Notes: generated by a model from the sequence alone, not told the origin. A stretch of DNA of 36,354 nucleotides from Candidatus Kaiserbacteria bacterium (GCA_027451665.1 DAIDIW010000004.1:1-36354), one strand, 5' to 3'; positions 1 through 6,549 are shown, counted from the first letter of the stretch. A program made the numbers and translations.

Positions 1-232
1 CAGTACGGATTGAGGTCTGCAACCGACCTCATGAAGCCGGAATCGCTAGTAATCCCGGGTCAGCCAAACCGGGGTGAATACGTTCTCGAGTCTTGTACTC
101 ACCGCCCGTCAACTCAAGGGAGCTGGGGGTGCCCGAAGGACCGCTTTATGCGGTACTACGGCAAATTCAGTGACAGGGAGTAAGTCGTAACAAGGCACGG
201 GTAGGGGAACCTGCTCGTGGAACATATCCAAT
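1..232 (+). rRNA. rrs: 16S ribosomal RNA, 3' end (partial, 5' part outside window)
   Basis: The sequence matches the last part of 16S rRNA: GGAATCGCTAGTAATC, the decoding-site segment CACCGCCCGTCAACTC, helix 44, AAGTCGTAACAAGG, and helix 45 with its GGAA tetraloop (GTAGGGGAACCTGC). The bases flanking helix 45 (CACGG / TCGTG) differ from E. coli (UAACC / GGUUG) but still pair, so the RNA is under structural constraint. The universal GTACACACCGCCC reads GTACTCACCGCCC here, as I recall for candidate-phyla bacteria. After helix 45 the canonical GAUCACCUCCUU is replaced by GAACAUAUCCAAU, so the anti-Shine-Dalgarno CCUCC is missing. The 3' end is placed by homology at about 232. No tRNA, 23S or 5S follows. 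Confidence 0.95.
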
Positions 233-420
233 TGGAGTTGCTAGCGCCCGAAAGGCCTAGCTTGTCGATCAGGTCGCAAGATCTGGAGGGATAGCACTCG
301 CCTCTAAACGGTGCTCGGATGCCGGATAACGTATCCCGGTGTGTAAGTTCGAGTCGCTCAATTGACGACTCGAATACTGCACGAATAGGCGGAACAAAAG
401 AGCGCATCACATCTTTCAAC
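233..420 (+). other. Structured 16S 3' spacer or insertion
   Basis: This is non-coding and between 16S helix 45 and a terminator. Several hairpins can be drawn: GCTAG-GCC/GGC-CTAGC at 240-261, CAGGTC-GCAA-GATCTG at 270-285 with a GCAA tetraloop, CCGGATA-acg-TATCC near 321-338, and a perfect 9-bp TTCGAGTCG/CGACTCGAA stem at 348-374. At 404-417, GCATCACATCTTTC resembles the canonical 16S tail GGAUCACCUCCUUUC, so this block may be an insertion separating helix 45 from a degenerate tail. It could equally be an ordinary transcribed spacer. The 87-aa minus-strand ORF here is not credible. Confidence 0.5.
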
Positions 421-431
421 TTTCAACAAAC

Positions 432-475
432 AAACACAAACAGCCGCCCCTTTCCGGGCGGCTGTTTGTGTTTTT
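432..475 (+). terminator. Strong intrinsic terminator of the 16S transcript
   Basis: There is a perfect 18-bp stem, AAACACAAACAGCCGCCC with GGGCGGCTGTTTGTGTTT, around a 6-nt loop, running into TTTTT. It ends the 16S transcript before any 23S gene, so the rRNA genes are not in a contiguous operon at this 3' side. Confidence 0.9.
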
Positions 476-493
476 GACCGTCAATACGAGGTG

Positions 494-520
494 TGCTAAG
501 GTCGACCGCAGCAGAGGAGG
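494..520 (+). promoter_or_regulatory. Extended -10 and strong SD for the 66-aa ORF
   Basis: TGCTAAGGT (494-502) resembles an extended -10. AGGAGG at 515-520 sits 9 nt before the ATG at 530 and would be a textbook Shine-Dalgarno site, which is unusual in this window. Confidence 0.5.
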
Positions 521-529
521 AGAAAGTCC

Positions 530-730
530 ATGCCACAGTTCCTGCTTCAGACACGAATCTTCGACCGCGAGAGCGGGCAACAGCTAGACCTCAAATACGA
601 TAAGGTCGAGTACGCATCGACTGACTCGGCGAAAGAGGGATTGCGCGCACTGAATACTGAAAAACCACGCGCGGTACGGCGATTTAAATATCGCCTATGG
701 CCTCTGGGCGATGAGATTATCGGCCTGTAG
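530..730 (+). CDS. Hypothetical protein, 66 aa
   Basis: I do not recognise a family. The product is a small soluble mixed-charge protein with no signal peptide or membrane helix. It opens MPQFLLQTRIFD, has a charged middle and ends WPLGDEIIGL. The start is fixed by a strong AGGAGG 9 nt upstream, and a perfect hairpin follows the stop. It stands alone between the 16S terminator and tRNA-Ile. Its canonical SD contrasts with most neighbours, which have none. It could be a small toxin/antitoxin-like or phage-derived protein, but nothing in the sequence proves this. Confidence 0.65.
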   Translation: MPQFLLQTRIFDRESGQQLDLKYDKVEYASTDSAKEGLRALNTEKPRAVRRFKYRLWPLGDEIIGL

Positions 731-752
731 TCCCTGGGTAATCGCCCAAATC

Positions 753-956
753 TCAAGACGCCGCTTCCAAGGAAGCGGCGTCTAGGTTTATGAGATCCAC
801 ATCTATCTGGGCGAGTCGTGCAACGCACCGCCGCCAGATCCGTTTCTTGTTCCTGTGGCGGCGCATCTTGTCTTCCAAGGAGGACATGCGCACGTTCCGT
901 ATCTTCTTAGATTCGCGAGGCCGGAAGCGGGAGGTGGTGCCGAAAGCGGTTCGCAT
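753..956 (-). CDS. Doubtful small basic ORF, 67 aa
   Basis: This is the better of two overlapping candidates in the 366-bp stretch between the 66-aa gene and tRNA-Ile. The minus-strand reading is Arg/Lys-rich (KMRRHRNKKRIWRRC) and its codon third positions are GC-rich like the rest of the window. However, its last ten residues (LDAASLEAAS) are just the translation of the hairpin at 756-783, and no family is recognised. The competing + strand ORF 790-1059 reads through the 978-1000 hairpin and looks worse. The region may be non-coding. Confidence 0.25.
   Translation of the reverse strand: MRTAFGTTSRFRPRESKKIRNVRMSSLEDKMRRHRNKKRIWRRCVARLAQIDVDLINLDAASLEAAS
756..783. terminator. Perfect inverted repeat after the 66-aa ORF
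   Basis: AGACGCCGCTTCC and GGAAGCGGCGTCT form a 13-bp perfect stem with a 2-nt centre. The T-tract afterwards is weak (AGGTTTA), so it is only a probable terminator. Confidence 0.6.
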
Positions 957-977
957 ACGTTTGATGAAAAAGTTAAT

Positions 978-1000
978 GGCGAGGCACGAAGTGCCTCGCC
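978..1000. terminator. GC-rich hairpin with GAA loop
   Basis: GGCGAGGCAC-gaa-GTGCCTCGCC is a perfect 10-bp stem. A T-run occurs only about 15 nt downstream, so terminator function is uncertain. It may be a repetitive palindromic element instead. Nothing else is evident between here and the tRNA promoter. Confidence 0.45.
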
Positions 1001-1132
1001 CGTCTAAGCCGCACTTTTTCTTCTTGATATTGTCGTCTAGATATCATGAATACCTCTAGTATACCTGACGGCAATGAAGGAAAAGTGAGCGGTGGGGAAA
1101 GCCTCCGGGCGGTAGCAGTTTCGGTCGGTTTT

Positions 1133-1141
1133 TGATAGTAT
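1133..1141 (+). promoter_or_regulatory. Extended -10 box of tRNA-Ile
   Basis: TGATAGTAT ends 8 nt before the mature 5' G of the tRNA. With the usual 6-8 nt from -10 to +1, transcription would begin at or within about two bases of the mature tRNA 5' end. Confidence 0.65.
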
Positions 1142-1149
1142 CCCTTTAC

Positions 1150-1222
1150 GCACGCTTAGCTCAGTTGGTAGAGCACTCGACTGATACTCGAGCGGTCCTA
1201 GGTTCGAATCCTAGAGCGTGCA
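1150..1222 (+). tRNA. tRNA-Ile (anticodon GAT)
   Basis: A full cloverleaf is visible. The acceptor is GCACGCT/AGCGTGC with discriminator A, and the D arm is GCTCAGTTGGTAGAGC. The anticodon stem CTCGA/TCGAG encloses loop CTGATAC, giving anticodon GAT, and the T arm is CTAGG-TTCGAAT-CCTAG. The 3' CCA is not encoded (the next bases are CAC). In many bacteria this tRNA lies in the 16S-23S spacer. Here it is an independent unit about 0.9 kb downstream of 16S, with its own -10 box and a terminator that begins inside the acceptor 3' strand. Confidence 0.97.
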
Positions 1223-1265
1223 CACGAACGAAAACAGCCCCTGCGGGCTGTTTTCGTTCGTGTGC
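1220..1265 (+). terminator. tRNA-Ile terminator
   Basis: A perfect 21-bp stem (from GCACACGAACG to CGTTCGTGTGC) has a CTGC loop. Its first three bases are the last three of the tRNA, so the terminator would have to be unfolded or trimmed for tRNA maturation. Confidence 0.8.
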
Positions 1266-1327
1266 GTATGAGTCTGCGTTATACCCAAACGCCGAGCTCC
1301 TTCGCCGCGCGCGATTTGGCTTCCCGC

Positions 1328-1333
1328 TATACT
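1328..1333 (+). promoter_or_regulatory. -10 box for the PrcB-like gene
   Basis: TATACT lies exactly 6 nt before ATG 1340. This predicts a leaderless mRNA and argues against the upstream ATG at 1262. Confidence 0.65.
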
Positions 1334-1339
1334 GTCGGT

Positions 1340-1852
1340 ATGAGAGACATGCTCATACTCGTCGCGCTCGCGCTTGCTGCGGTCGTCATCGGAGCGGTCA
1401 TCTATCTCACGAATGCGCCAGGCTCCGGCGGCCAAGGCGCCGCCGCGCTCTCCATGTCTGATCCCGGCGTGGCCGTCCCTGTCGATACGCTTGTAGTCGG
1501 CACCCAATCGCAGATTACGACACCCACGAACTACCTTATCACTTCGAAGGACGAGCTTGCGCAGCTGTGGAGCATGACGGACGCTGCCGGCCAGGTGCCG
1601 GCTGTCGATTTCTCCACACATTCGGTACTCGCGGTCTTTGCGGGCCAGGAACCGACCGCTGGTTATTCAATCGCGATATCGAGCATCGCTGATTCCTCGA
1701 CGACGCGCATGGTTACCATCACGCTCACGAAACCAGGCGGGAGCTGTGTGGTAGGACAGGTCGTCACCACTCCCTACGAGATCGTATCGGTGCCGAAGAC
1801 CGCACTCACCCTCACCCATACGGACGTGACGAGTACGGCGAGCTGCATCTAG
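1340..1852 (+). CDS. PrcB C-terminal-like domain membrane-anchored protein
   Basis: The protein has 170 aa. One N-terminal transmembrane helix (about residues 4-23, MLILVALALAAVVIGAVIYL) is followed by a Gly/Ala/Ser linker and a C-terminal extracytoplasmic domain (about 70-160). Patterns such as VLAVFAGQEPTAGYSIAI, a Gly-rich turn with Cys, and VVTTPYEIVSVPK are typical of the PrcB_C-like domain found in small secreted or anchored bacterial proteins. A molecular function is not established for this family member. The track start at 1262 lies in the tRNA terminator. ATG 1340 begins directly with the helix and follows a -10 box by 6 nt, so I prefer it. Two Cys near the C-terminus (SCVV, ASCI) could form a disulfide outside the cell. 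Confidence 0.75.
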   Translation: MRDMLILVALALAAVVIGAVIYLTNAPGSGGQGAAALSMSDPGVAVPVDTLVVGTQSQITTPTNYLITSKDELAQLWSMTDAAGQVPAVDFSTHSVLAVFAGQEPTAGYSIAISSIADSSTTRMVTITLTKPGGSCVVGQVVTTPYEIVSVPKTALTLTHTDVTSTASCI

Positions 1853-1875
1853 GCGGAGCGGGAATCCCGACCATC

Positions 1876-1884
1876 TGCTAGGAT
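1876..1884 (+). promoter_or_regulatory. Extended -10 box for murD
   Basis: TGCTAGGAT ends 7 nt before ATG 1892. The upstream ATG at 1883 lies inside the box, so 1892 is the likely start of a near-leaderless mRNA. Confidence 0.6.
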
Positions 1885-1891
1885 GCGCCGT

Positions 1892-3205
1892 ATGGACGCA
1901 TCGGCGCATTTCCGCGGCAAGAAGATCACCCTCATGGGGCTCGGGCTCTTGGGACGCGGCGTGGGCGACGCGAAGTACCTCGCCGAATGCGGGGCCGAGC
2001 TTATCGTGACGGATCGTAAGACCCGCGAAGAGCTCGTCGAGAGCGTTGCGCAGCTCGAGGAATTCTCGAACATCACCTTTGTGCTCGGGCAACACCGGGA
2101 TGAGGACTTCCGCGACCGTGACCTCATCGTGAAGGCGGCAGGCGTGCCGCTCGACTCTCCATACATCGCGAGGGCGCAAGAGGCGGGTATCCCGGTACGC
2201 ATGAGTGCCGACCTCTTCATGGAGTATGCGGATATTCCGGTCATCGGCGTAACCGGTACGCGTGGTAAGTCCACGGTCACGCATATGATCCACGCCATAC
2301 TCAAAGAGGCGGGGAAGCCGGTCGTGCTCGGCGGGAACGTGCGCGGCGTCTCGACCTTGGCGCTCCTCACCGAGATCACGCCCGCGCATCTCGCGGTCCT
2401 CGAGCTCGATTCCTGGCAATGTCAGGGACTCGGGTATGCGAACCTTTCGCCGCAGGTGGCTGTGTTCACGACATTCATGAGCGACCACGCGAATTACTAT
2501 AAGAACGACCCGGGACAGTACCTTGCGGATAAGGCGAACATCTTCCTCTACCAGGCGCCCGGCGATACGCTTATCGTCGGGAAGCAATGTGCGCCTATCC
2601 TCATCGAGGCGTTCGGCGAGCACATAGTCGGCGATATGATCATTGCCGACGAATCGAGGCTTCCGTCCGAATGGACGCTTAAGATCCCTGGACAGCATAA
2701 TCGCTACAACGCTGCGCTCGCGCTCATGGCCGCCCGCGCGCTCGGCATCGAGGACGACGTCTCGCGTCGCGCACTCGAGTCCTTCAATGGCGTGCCTGGC
2801 CGACTCGAGCTCGTCGCGGAAAAGGGTGGCGTGCGTTATTTCAATGATACGACCTCGACTACGCCGGATGCCGCCTTGGCGGCGCTCGCGGCGCTCGATC
2901 CAGCGCATACTGTGCTCATCATGGGCGGCGCAGACAAGGGGCTCGAGATGGAGAAGCTGCTGGCCGCATTGCCGGAGGTGAAGAAGGTGATCGCGCTCGC
3001 GGGAACCGGCACCGATGCGGTGAAGGATAGACTGCCGGACACTGCGGAGATATTCGACGATTTCGTTGCGGCATTTTCTGCGGCGCGAAGCGCCGCAGGG
3101 GCGGGCGACGCTATCCTTCTCTCGCCGGGCTTCGCATCCTTCGGCATGTTCAAAAACGAGTACGACCGCGGCGATCGATTCAATACGTTAGTATTACAGG
3201 CATGA
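1892..3205 (+). CDS. murD: UDP-N-acetylmuramoylalanine--D-glutamate ligase
   Basis: MurD adds D-Glu to UDP-MurNAc-L-Ala in the cytoplasm using ATP. The 437-aa protein starts with a Rossmann-like N-terminal domain (GLGLLGRGVGD, about residues 15-25). The central ATP-binding P-loop is GVTGTRGKSTVTHM (about 122), followed by the LELDSWQ and SDHANYY segments of the Mur-ligase core and the C-terminal domain with PGRLELV and FNDTTSTTPDA (about 305-325), typical of MurD. Length is normal for the family (E. coli about 438). The stop overlaps the murC start (ATGA), so the two are translationally coupled. A perfect hairpin (3078-3098) lies inside the coding region at a poorly conserved Ala-rich stretch. 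The start is chosen from the -10 box position. Confidence 0.93.
   Translation: MDASAHFRGKKITLMGLGLLGRGVGDAKYLAECGAELIVTDRKTREELVESVAQLEEFSNITFVLGQHRDEDFRDRDLIVKAAGVPLDSPYIARAQEAGIPVRMSADLFMEYADIPVIGVTGTRGKSTVTHMIHAILKEAGKPVVLGGNVRGVSTLALLTEITPAHLAVLELDSWQCQGLGYANLSPQVAVFTTFMSDHANYYKNDPGQYLADKANIFLYQAPGDTLIVGKQCAPILIEAFGEHIVGDMIIADESRLPSEWTLKIPGQHNRYNAALALMAARALGIEDDVSRRALESFNGVPGRLELVAEKGGVRYFNDTTSTTPDAALAALAALDPAHTVLIMGGADKGLEMEKLLAALPEVKKVIALAGTGTDAVKDRLPDTAEIFDDFVAAFSAARSAAGAGDAILLSPGFASFGMFKNEYDRGDRFNTLVLQA
3078..3098. repeat. Intragenic palindrome in murD
   Basis: CTGCGGCGC-gaa-GCGCCGCAG is a perfect 9-bp stem with a GAA loop inside the C-terminal coding region (AARSAAG). It resembles the intergenic hairpin at 978-1000. 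Confidence 0.6.
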
Positions 3206-4482
3206 AGTATCGGAAGGTACACCTCGTCGGTATCGGGGGGATCGGTATGAGCGCGCTCGCACAGATGCTCGCGCACGATGGTATCGCAGTTACCGGGAGC
3301 GATCGAGAGAAGAGCCCGGTCACGGTCATGCTCGAGAAGAAAGGCATCACGGTCTCCATCCCGCAGGCTGCGGAAAACGTGCCACAGGACGCCGATCTCG
3401 TCGTCTATAGCGATGCGGTCCCGGAGGATAATCCAGAGCGCGCTCGCGCAAAAGAACGCGGCATCGAACAGTTTTCATACTTCGCGATGCTCGGGAAGGT
3501 ATCGGAAGGGAAGCGTACGATAGCCATTGCCGGTACCCACGGGAAGACGACGACGACGGGCATGCTCGCGAAACTCCTCATCGATGCGGACGAATCGCCG
3601 ACCGTCATCGTGGGCTCCATCATGAGGGACTTTGGGAGTAATTACGTCGCAGGGACGGGCGATCTTTTCGTGGTCGAAGCGTGCGAATATCGCGATCATC
3701 TGCTCGAGCTTTCTCCTGAATGTCTCGTCATCACGAATCTCGAGTGGGATCATACGGATTATTTTCCGTCGCTTTCCGCGCTCCAGGCGAGTTTCAAGAA
3801 GGCTATCGAGAAGGTGCCGGCGCGCGGAGCGATCGTTACGAATCCGGGCAACCCGAACATCGCTCCGCTTCTTAAGGACGCGAGAGCGCGCCTCATCGAC
3901 TACACGAAAGAGCCGGCTCGCGACCTCAAGCTCCCCGGGAATTTCAATGTTGATAATGCCCGCGCCGCCGCTGCGGCGGCGCGGGTCGTCCGTCCAGACC
4001 TCTCTGAGGAACGTCTTGCGGCTTCGCTCGGCTCGTTCCAGGGCACCTGGCGTCGCTTCGAATACAAAGGGAAAAGCCCGAAGGGCGCGTTCGTTTACGA
4101 TGATTACGCTCACCACCCGACCGCCATACGGGAGACCTTAAGGGCGCTTCGTGCGAAAGCGGTAGGACGCATCTACGTCGCCTTTCATCCCCATCTCTAC
4201 AGTCGTACGAAGGATCTGCTCGAGGATTTTGCGACCGCCTTCAAGGATGCGGATACCGTGTTGATTGCGCCCATCTACGCAGCGCGCGAAATAGATGACG
4301 TCAGCGTATCGAGTGAGCTGCTTGCGGCGAAGATTTGCGAACACGGGACGCAGGCGCGCGCGGCAGCCTCTCTCGATGCCATCGAGGAATTGCTTGGCGA
4401 AGCGGGGGAGAACGATATCGTGATGACCATGGGCGCGGGCGATATCTATAAGGTTGCGGATGCGCTTGTACGGAAAGCATAG
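3202..4482 (+). CDS. murC: UDP-N-acetylmuramate--L-alanine ligase
   Basis: MurC joins L-Ala to UDP-MurNAc, the first peptide step of peptidoglycan synthesis. The 426-aa protein shows the N-terminal HLVGIGGIGMSALAQ signature, the ATP loop AGTHGKTTTTGML (about residue 113), the EACEYRDHLLEL and TNLEWDHTDYF core motifs, and the C-terminal DDYAHHPTAI and AFHPHLYSRTKDL motifs, all diagnostic for MurC. It is somewhat shorter than E. coli MurC (about 490), mainly in loops. It overlaps murD by 4 nt in an ATGA junction with no SD, so it is likely translated by reinitiation. A perfect 27-nt palindrome (3959-3985) encodes an Ala-rich helix of the C-terminal part. A hairpin shared with the converging gene follows. 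Confidence 0.96.
   Translation: MKYRKVHLVGIGGIGMSALAQMLAHDGIAVTGSDREKSPVTVMLEKKGITVSIPQAAENVPQDADLVVYSDAVPEDNPERARAKERGIEQFSYFAMLGKVSEGKRTIAIAGTHGKTTTTGMLAKLLIDADESPTVIVGSIMRDFGSNYVAGTGDLFVVEACEYRDHLLELSPECLVITNLEWDHTDYFPSLSALQASFKKAIEKVPARGAIVTNPGNPNIAPLLKDARARLIDYTKEPARDLKLPGNFNVDNARAAAAAARVVRPDLSEERLAASLGSFQGTWRRFEYKGKSPKGAFVYDDYAHHPTAIRETLRALRAKAVGRIYVAFHPHLYSRTKDLLEDFATAFKDADTVLIAPIYAAREIDDVSVSSELLAAKICEHGTQARAAASLDAIEELLGEAGENDIVMTMGAGDIYKVADALVRKA
3959..3985. repeat. Intragenic perfect palindrome in murC
   Basis: A 13-bp arm, CCCGCGCCGCCGC, is followed after one T by its exact complement. It encodes ARAAAAAARV. The codon choice (GCC/GCT then GCG) makes it a perfect hairpin. Confidence 0.6.
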
Positions 4483-4492
4483 GGAAAAGAAA

Positions 4493-4519
4493 GGGCCGAC
4501 CCCGAAAGGGGGCCGGCCC
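4493..4519. terminator. Bidirectional terminator between murC and the convergent gene
   Basis: GGGCCG-a-CCCC-gaaa-GGGG-g-CCGGCCC forms a GC-rich hairpin 10 nt after murC. A purine-rich AAAGAAA precedes it, which would be a T-tract for the minus-strand gene. Confidence 0.65.
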
Positions 4520-4527
4520 ATGCTGTG

Positions 4528-5379
4528 TCAATCGACGTGCACCAGCACCAGATTGCGGTATGTCCGATAGGTATCGGTACGCCCGGTATGGTATGCGCCT
4601 TTCGGCAAGTATCGCGTATGGTTCGTCTGGCAGGTTATTCCCGCTTGCCGAGCCTGTAGGATAACGAGTGTCGGAAGGTCGATACCCTCCTGCGGTGTGA
4701 TGCATGCGCCGTATCCCGCCATCTCGAGCGCGGCGAGGAGCCGCTTATTATCTTCCCCGAAGGTCGGATTCTCCCTCGAGTGGAGGTATTGCTCCGGACG
4801 GATAGAGAAGAAGATCCAGAGCTTCACTTCACGCTTGCCCATTGAGAGCCCGCGGAAGAGATTCTTGATCTGGAAGACGGCGCTTGTGAACGGCAGCTCC
4901 CTCTCCTTGTATCGGAAGAGCGAGCGTGTCCCCACATGCACGGCGGCTACATGCAGCCCGTCGCTTGCGACGAGTACTGCGCAGCCTCCGGTGGATGCTA
5001 TGTATCCCGATAACCGCTTCGGGACGAGTATGCCATCAGCGCGCACGCCGCGTCGTATCGGAAGGTCGCCGAACAGTATCCTCTCAGTACAGTTGTGAGG
5101 ACGGACGATGTGGCCTCCGAAGTCAGGATGCGGTGCATACCAGATTGAATCAGGGCCGATACTGAGACATGCCGCGCGTATGCGCGCGGCGCGCTCGCGA
5201 TCGGCGATGCGATCTATGGCCTTTACGAATGGCTCGAGAGACCAGTTGAGCTCCGTGCCCGTGAGCTGATCGCGGCCGAATAGATGGATGCTAAAGCGTT
5301 TGACACCGTCGTAGATGCCGACATCCGATTGCAGCGGCTTTTGCACCGCAGTCTCTACCTGGTTTGGCAGTGCTGACAT
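4528..5379 (-). CDS. YfiH/laccase-domain (Cu-oxidase_4) family protein, divergent
   Basis: The protein has 283 aa. The middle part (ADGILVPKRL, then a Gly, then STGGCAVLVASDG and VAAVHVGTRSL) aligns by eye with the RAD...TADCLPVL...VAAVHAGWRG core of the YfiH/LACC1 family. The putative metal-binding Cys and His are both kept. The C-terminus (ARQAGI...CQTNHTRY...YHTGRTDTYR) parallels the family's C-T...SYRR...GR ending. Known members are multifunctional purine-nucleoside enzymes or peptidoglycan editing factors. Here the ADC motif reads GGC and HAGW reads HVGT, so activity is uncertain. It is one of only two complete minus-strand genes, and its SD (AGGAG, 7 nt before the ATG) is strong, unlike most neighbours. 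It diverges from rsmI. Confidence 0.65.
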   Translation of the reverse strand: MSALPNQVETAVQKPLQSDVGIYDGVKRFSIHLFGRDQLTGTELNWSLEPFVKAIDRIADRERAARIRAACLSIGPDSIWYAPHPDFGGHIVRPHNCTERILFGDLPIRRGVRADGILVPKRLSGYIASTGGCAVLVASDGLHVAAVHVGTRSLFRYKERELPFTSAVFQIKNLFRGLSMGKREVKLWIFFSIRPEQYLHSRENPTFGEDNKRLLAALEMAGYGACITPQEGIDLPTLVILQARQAGITCQTNHTRYLPKGAYHTGRTDTYRTYRNLVLVHVD

Positions 5380-5386
5380 TACCTAT

Positions 5387-5392
5387 CTCCTC
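5387..5392 (-). promoter_or_regulatory. Strong SD of the YfiH-like gene
   Basis: On the minus strand GCAGAGGAGATAGGTA precedes ATG, with AGGAG 7 nt from the start. The same GCAGAGGAG string precedes the 66-aa ORF at 530. Confidence 0.6.
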
Positions 5393-5444
5393 TGCATAGA
5401 ACTCTGAGGGAAACCTTGCCACAGGCATAGATATGAGTCAACTG

Positions 5445-5453
5445 TGCTACAGT
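5445..5453 (+). promoter_or_regulatory. Extended -10 box for rsmI
   Basis: TGCTACAGT ends 7 nt before ATG 5461. The GTG at 5452 used by the ORF track overlaps this box, so ATG 5461 is preferred. Confidence 0.6.
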
Positions 5454-5460
5454 GCGGCGT

Positions 5461-6150
5461 ATGCAGGAGCAGGGAAGACTTTCCGTCGTCGCGACCCCGA
5501 TCGGCAACCTGGGCGACATTACGTTTCGTGCGGTCGAAGTCTTGCGGCAAGCCGACGCCATCGTCTGCGAAGACACGCGCGTATCTGCGAAATTGCTTGG
5601 GCGCTATGACATCGAGAAGCCGCTCGTCATCTATCACGCTCGCAGCGGAAAACTCGCAGGTGACCGCGTGCTTGCGCTCCTCGCGGAAGGGAAACATCTC
5701 GCGCTTGTAACCGACGCCGGCACGCCTGGCATAAGCGATCCCGGCGCTGAGCTGGTAGCGCTCGTGCGCGAACGGCTGAAGGATGACGTGCACATTGATG
5801 CAGTTCCGGGACCTTCCGCGCTCGCCGCAGCGCTCTCAATTGCCGGCCTGCCCGTCGCGCAGTTCGTATTCCTCGGCTTCCTCCCGCACAAGAAGGGAAG
5901 GCAGACGCTCTTCCGAGAGATTGCGGAGGCGACGCGTGCGGTCGTGTTTTATGAATCTCCGCACCGCATACAGAAGGCGCTCTTGTCGCTCGCGGAAGTG
6001 ATTCCCGAAGATCGCCGCGTGGCGGTATGCCGCGAGCTCACGAAGATACACGAGTCGGTCGTGGAAGGAACGCCGGCGGAAGTAGCCGCGTATTTCTCGA
6101 CGCATACGGATGAGGTCCGCGGCGAGTTTGTAGTCATCGTAGCCCCCTGA
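5461..6150 (+). CDS. rsmI: 16S rRNA (cytidine1402-2'-O)-methyltransferase
   Basis: RsmI 2'-O-methylates C1402 in the decoding centre of 16S rRNA. The 229-aa protein shows the tetrapyrrole-methylase fold signatures of the family: LSVVATPIGNLGDIT at the N-terminus, IVCEDTRVSAKLL (about 37), LVTDAGTPGISDPG (about 81-94), VPGPSALAAALSIAGLP (about 117), FLGFLPHKKGRQ and VFYESPHRI (about 163). It ends after VRGEFVVIV, so it lacks the C-terminal extension of E. coli RsmI (286 aa). That is common in small genomes. The target CCGCCCGTC in the window's own 16S is conserved. There is no SD, and a -10 box sits right before the start. Confidence 0.95.
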   Translation: MQEQGRLSVVATPIGNLGDITFRAVEVLRQADAIVCEDTRVSAKLLGRYDIEKPLVIYHARSGKLAGDRVLALLAEGKHLALVTDAGTPGISDPGAELVALVRERLKDDVHIDAVPGPSALAAALSIAGLPVAQFVFLGFLPHKKGRQTLFREIAEATRAVVFYESPHRIQKALLSLAEVIPEDRRVAVCRELTKIHESVVEGTPAEVAAYFSTHTDEVRGEFVVIVAP

Positions 6151-6156
6151 TATTAT
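6148..6156 (+). promoter_or_regulatory. Extended -10 box for the small membrane protein
   Basis: TGATATTAT overlaps the rsmI stop codon and ends exactly 6 nt before ATG 6163. This predicts a leaderless mRNA. Confidence 0.6.
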
Positions 6157-6162
6157 GCCCGC

Positions 6163-6444
6163 ATGTCCAGATCATCCGCACTCATCCTGCTCGGCGTACT
6201 CATCCTACTTACGCCGTTCTCGGGACTCCCGTCGAGTTTCCGCGCGCTGCTCACAGTCATATTCGGTGCGCTCGTGCTCGGTGTCGGATTCTTCCTCCGC
6301 GCGAAGGAGGTATCGGGGAGCGTCCGCTCGCAGGCGCGAGAGTCCGCGCCGTCGCCGGTAACGGAAGATCCGCAGCCGATGGTGCTGCCGGAATTCGAGG
6401 CTCCGACCGAAACGGACACACCGCGCGAAATTTCGCGGATCTGA
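6163..6444 (+). CDS. Small two-helix membrane protein
   Basis: The product is 93 aa with no recognised family. Two hydrophobic segments (about 6-20, ALILLGVLILLTPF, and about 28-45, LLTVIFGALVLGVGFFL) form a likely membrane hairpin. The rest is a disordered, acidic, Pro-rich tail (about 50-93, PSPVTEDPQPMVLPEFEAPTE). Start placement agrees with a -10 box 6 nt upstream. It lies between rsmI and the TraG-like ATPase and might be a small partner of the latter at the membrane, but only position suggests this. Confidence 0.6.
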   Translation: MSRSSALILLGVLILLTPFSGLPSSFRALLTVIFGALVLGVGFFLRAKEVSGSVRSQARESAPSPVTEDPQPMVLPEFEAPTETDTPREISRI

Positions 6445-6549
6445 CGGAAGTATGCGCAATGTGCTCCACGAAGCGGCGCGCATTGTCTTAATGGTACGAA
6501 CTTCGCGCACATGAACGCGCGTCAGGTGCGCCGGACGGTTGACCCGGTT

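Noticed and set aside
790-1059. 89-aa + ORF
   Set aside because: It runs through the 978-1000 hairpin, has no plausible start signal (AGGAGG is only 2 nt from an internal ATG), and its end has non-coding-like codon use.
1132-1461. 109-aa + ORF over tRNA-Ile
   Set aside because: It is translated through the tRNA and its terminator, so it is not a gene.
1667-2908. 413-aa minus-strand ORF
   Set aside because: It is a shadow of murD; the composition (HRERR, DEERR runs) is typical of antisense reading.
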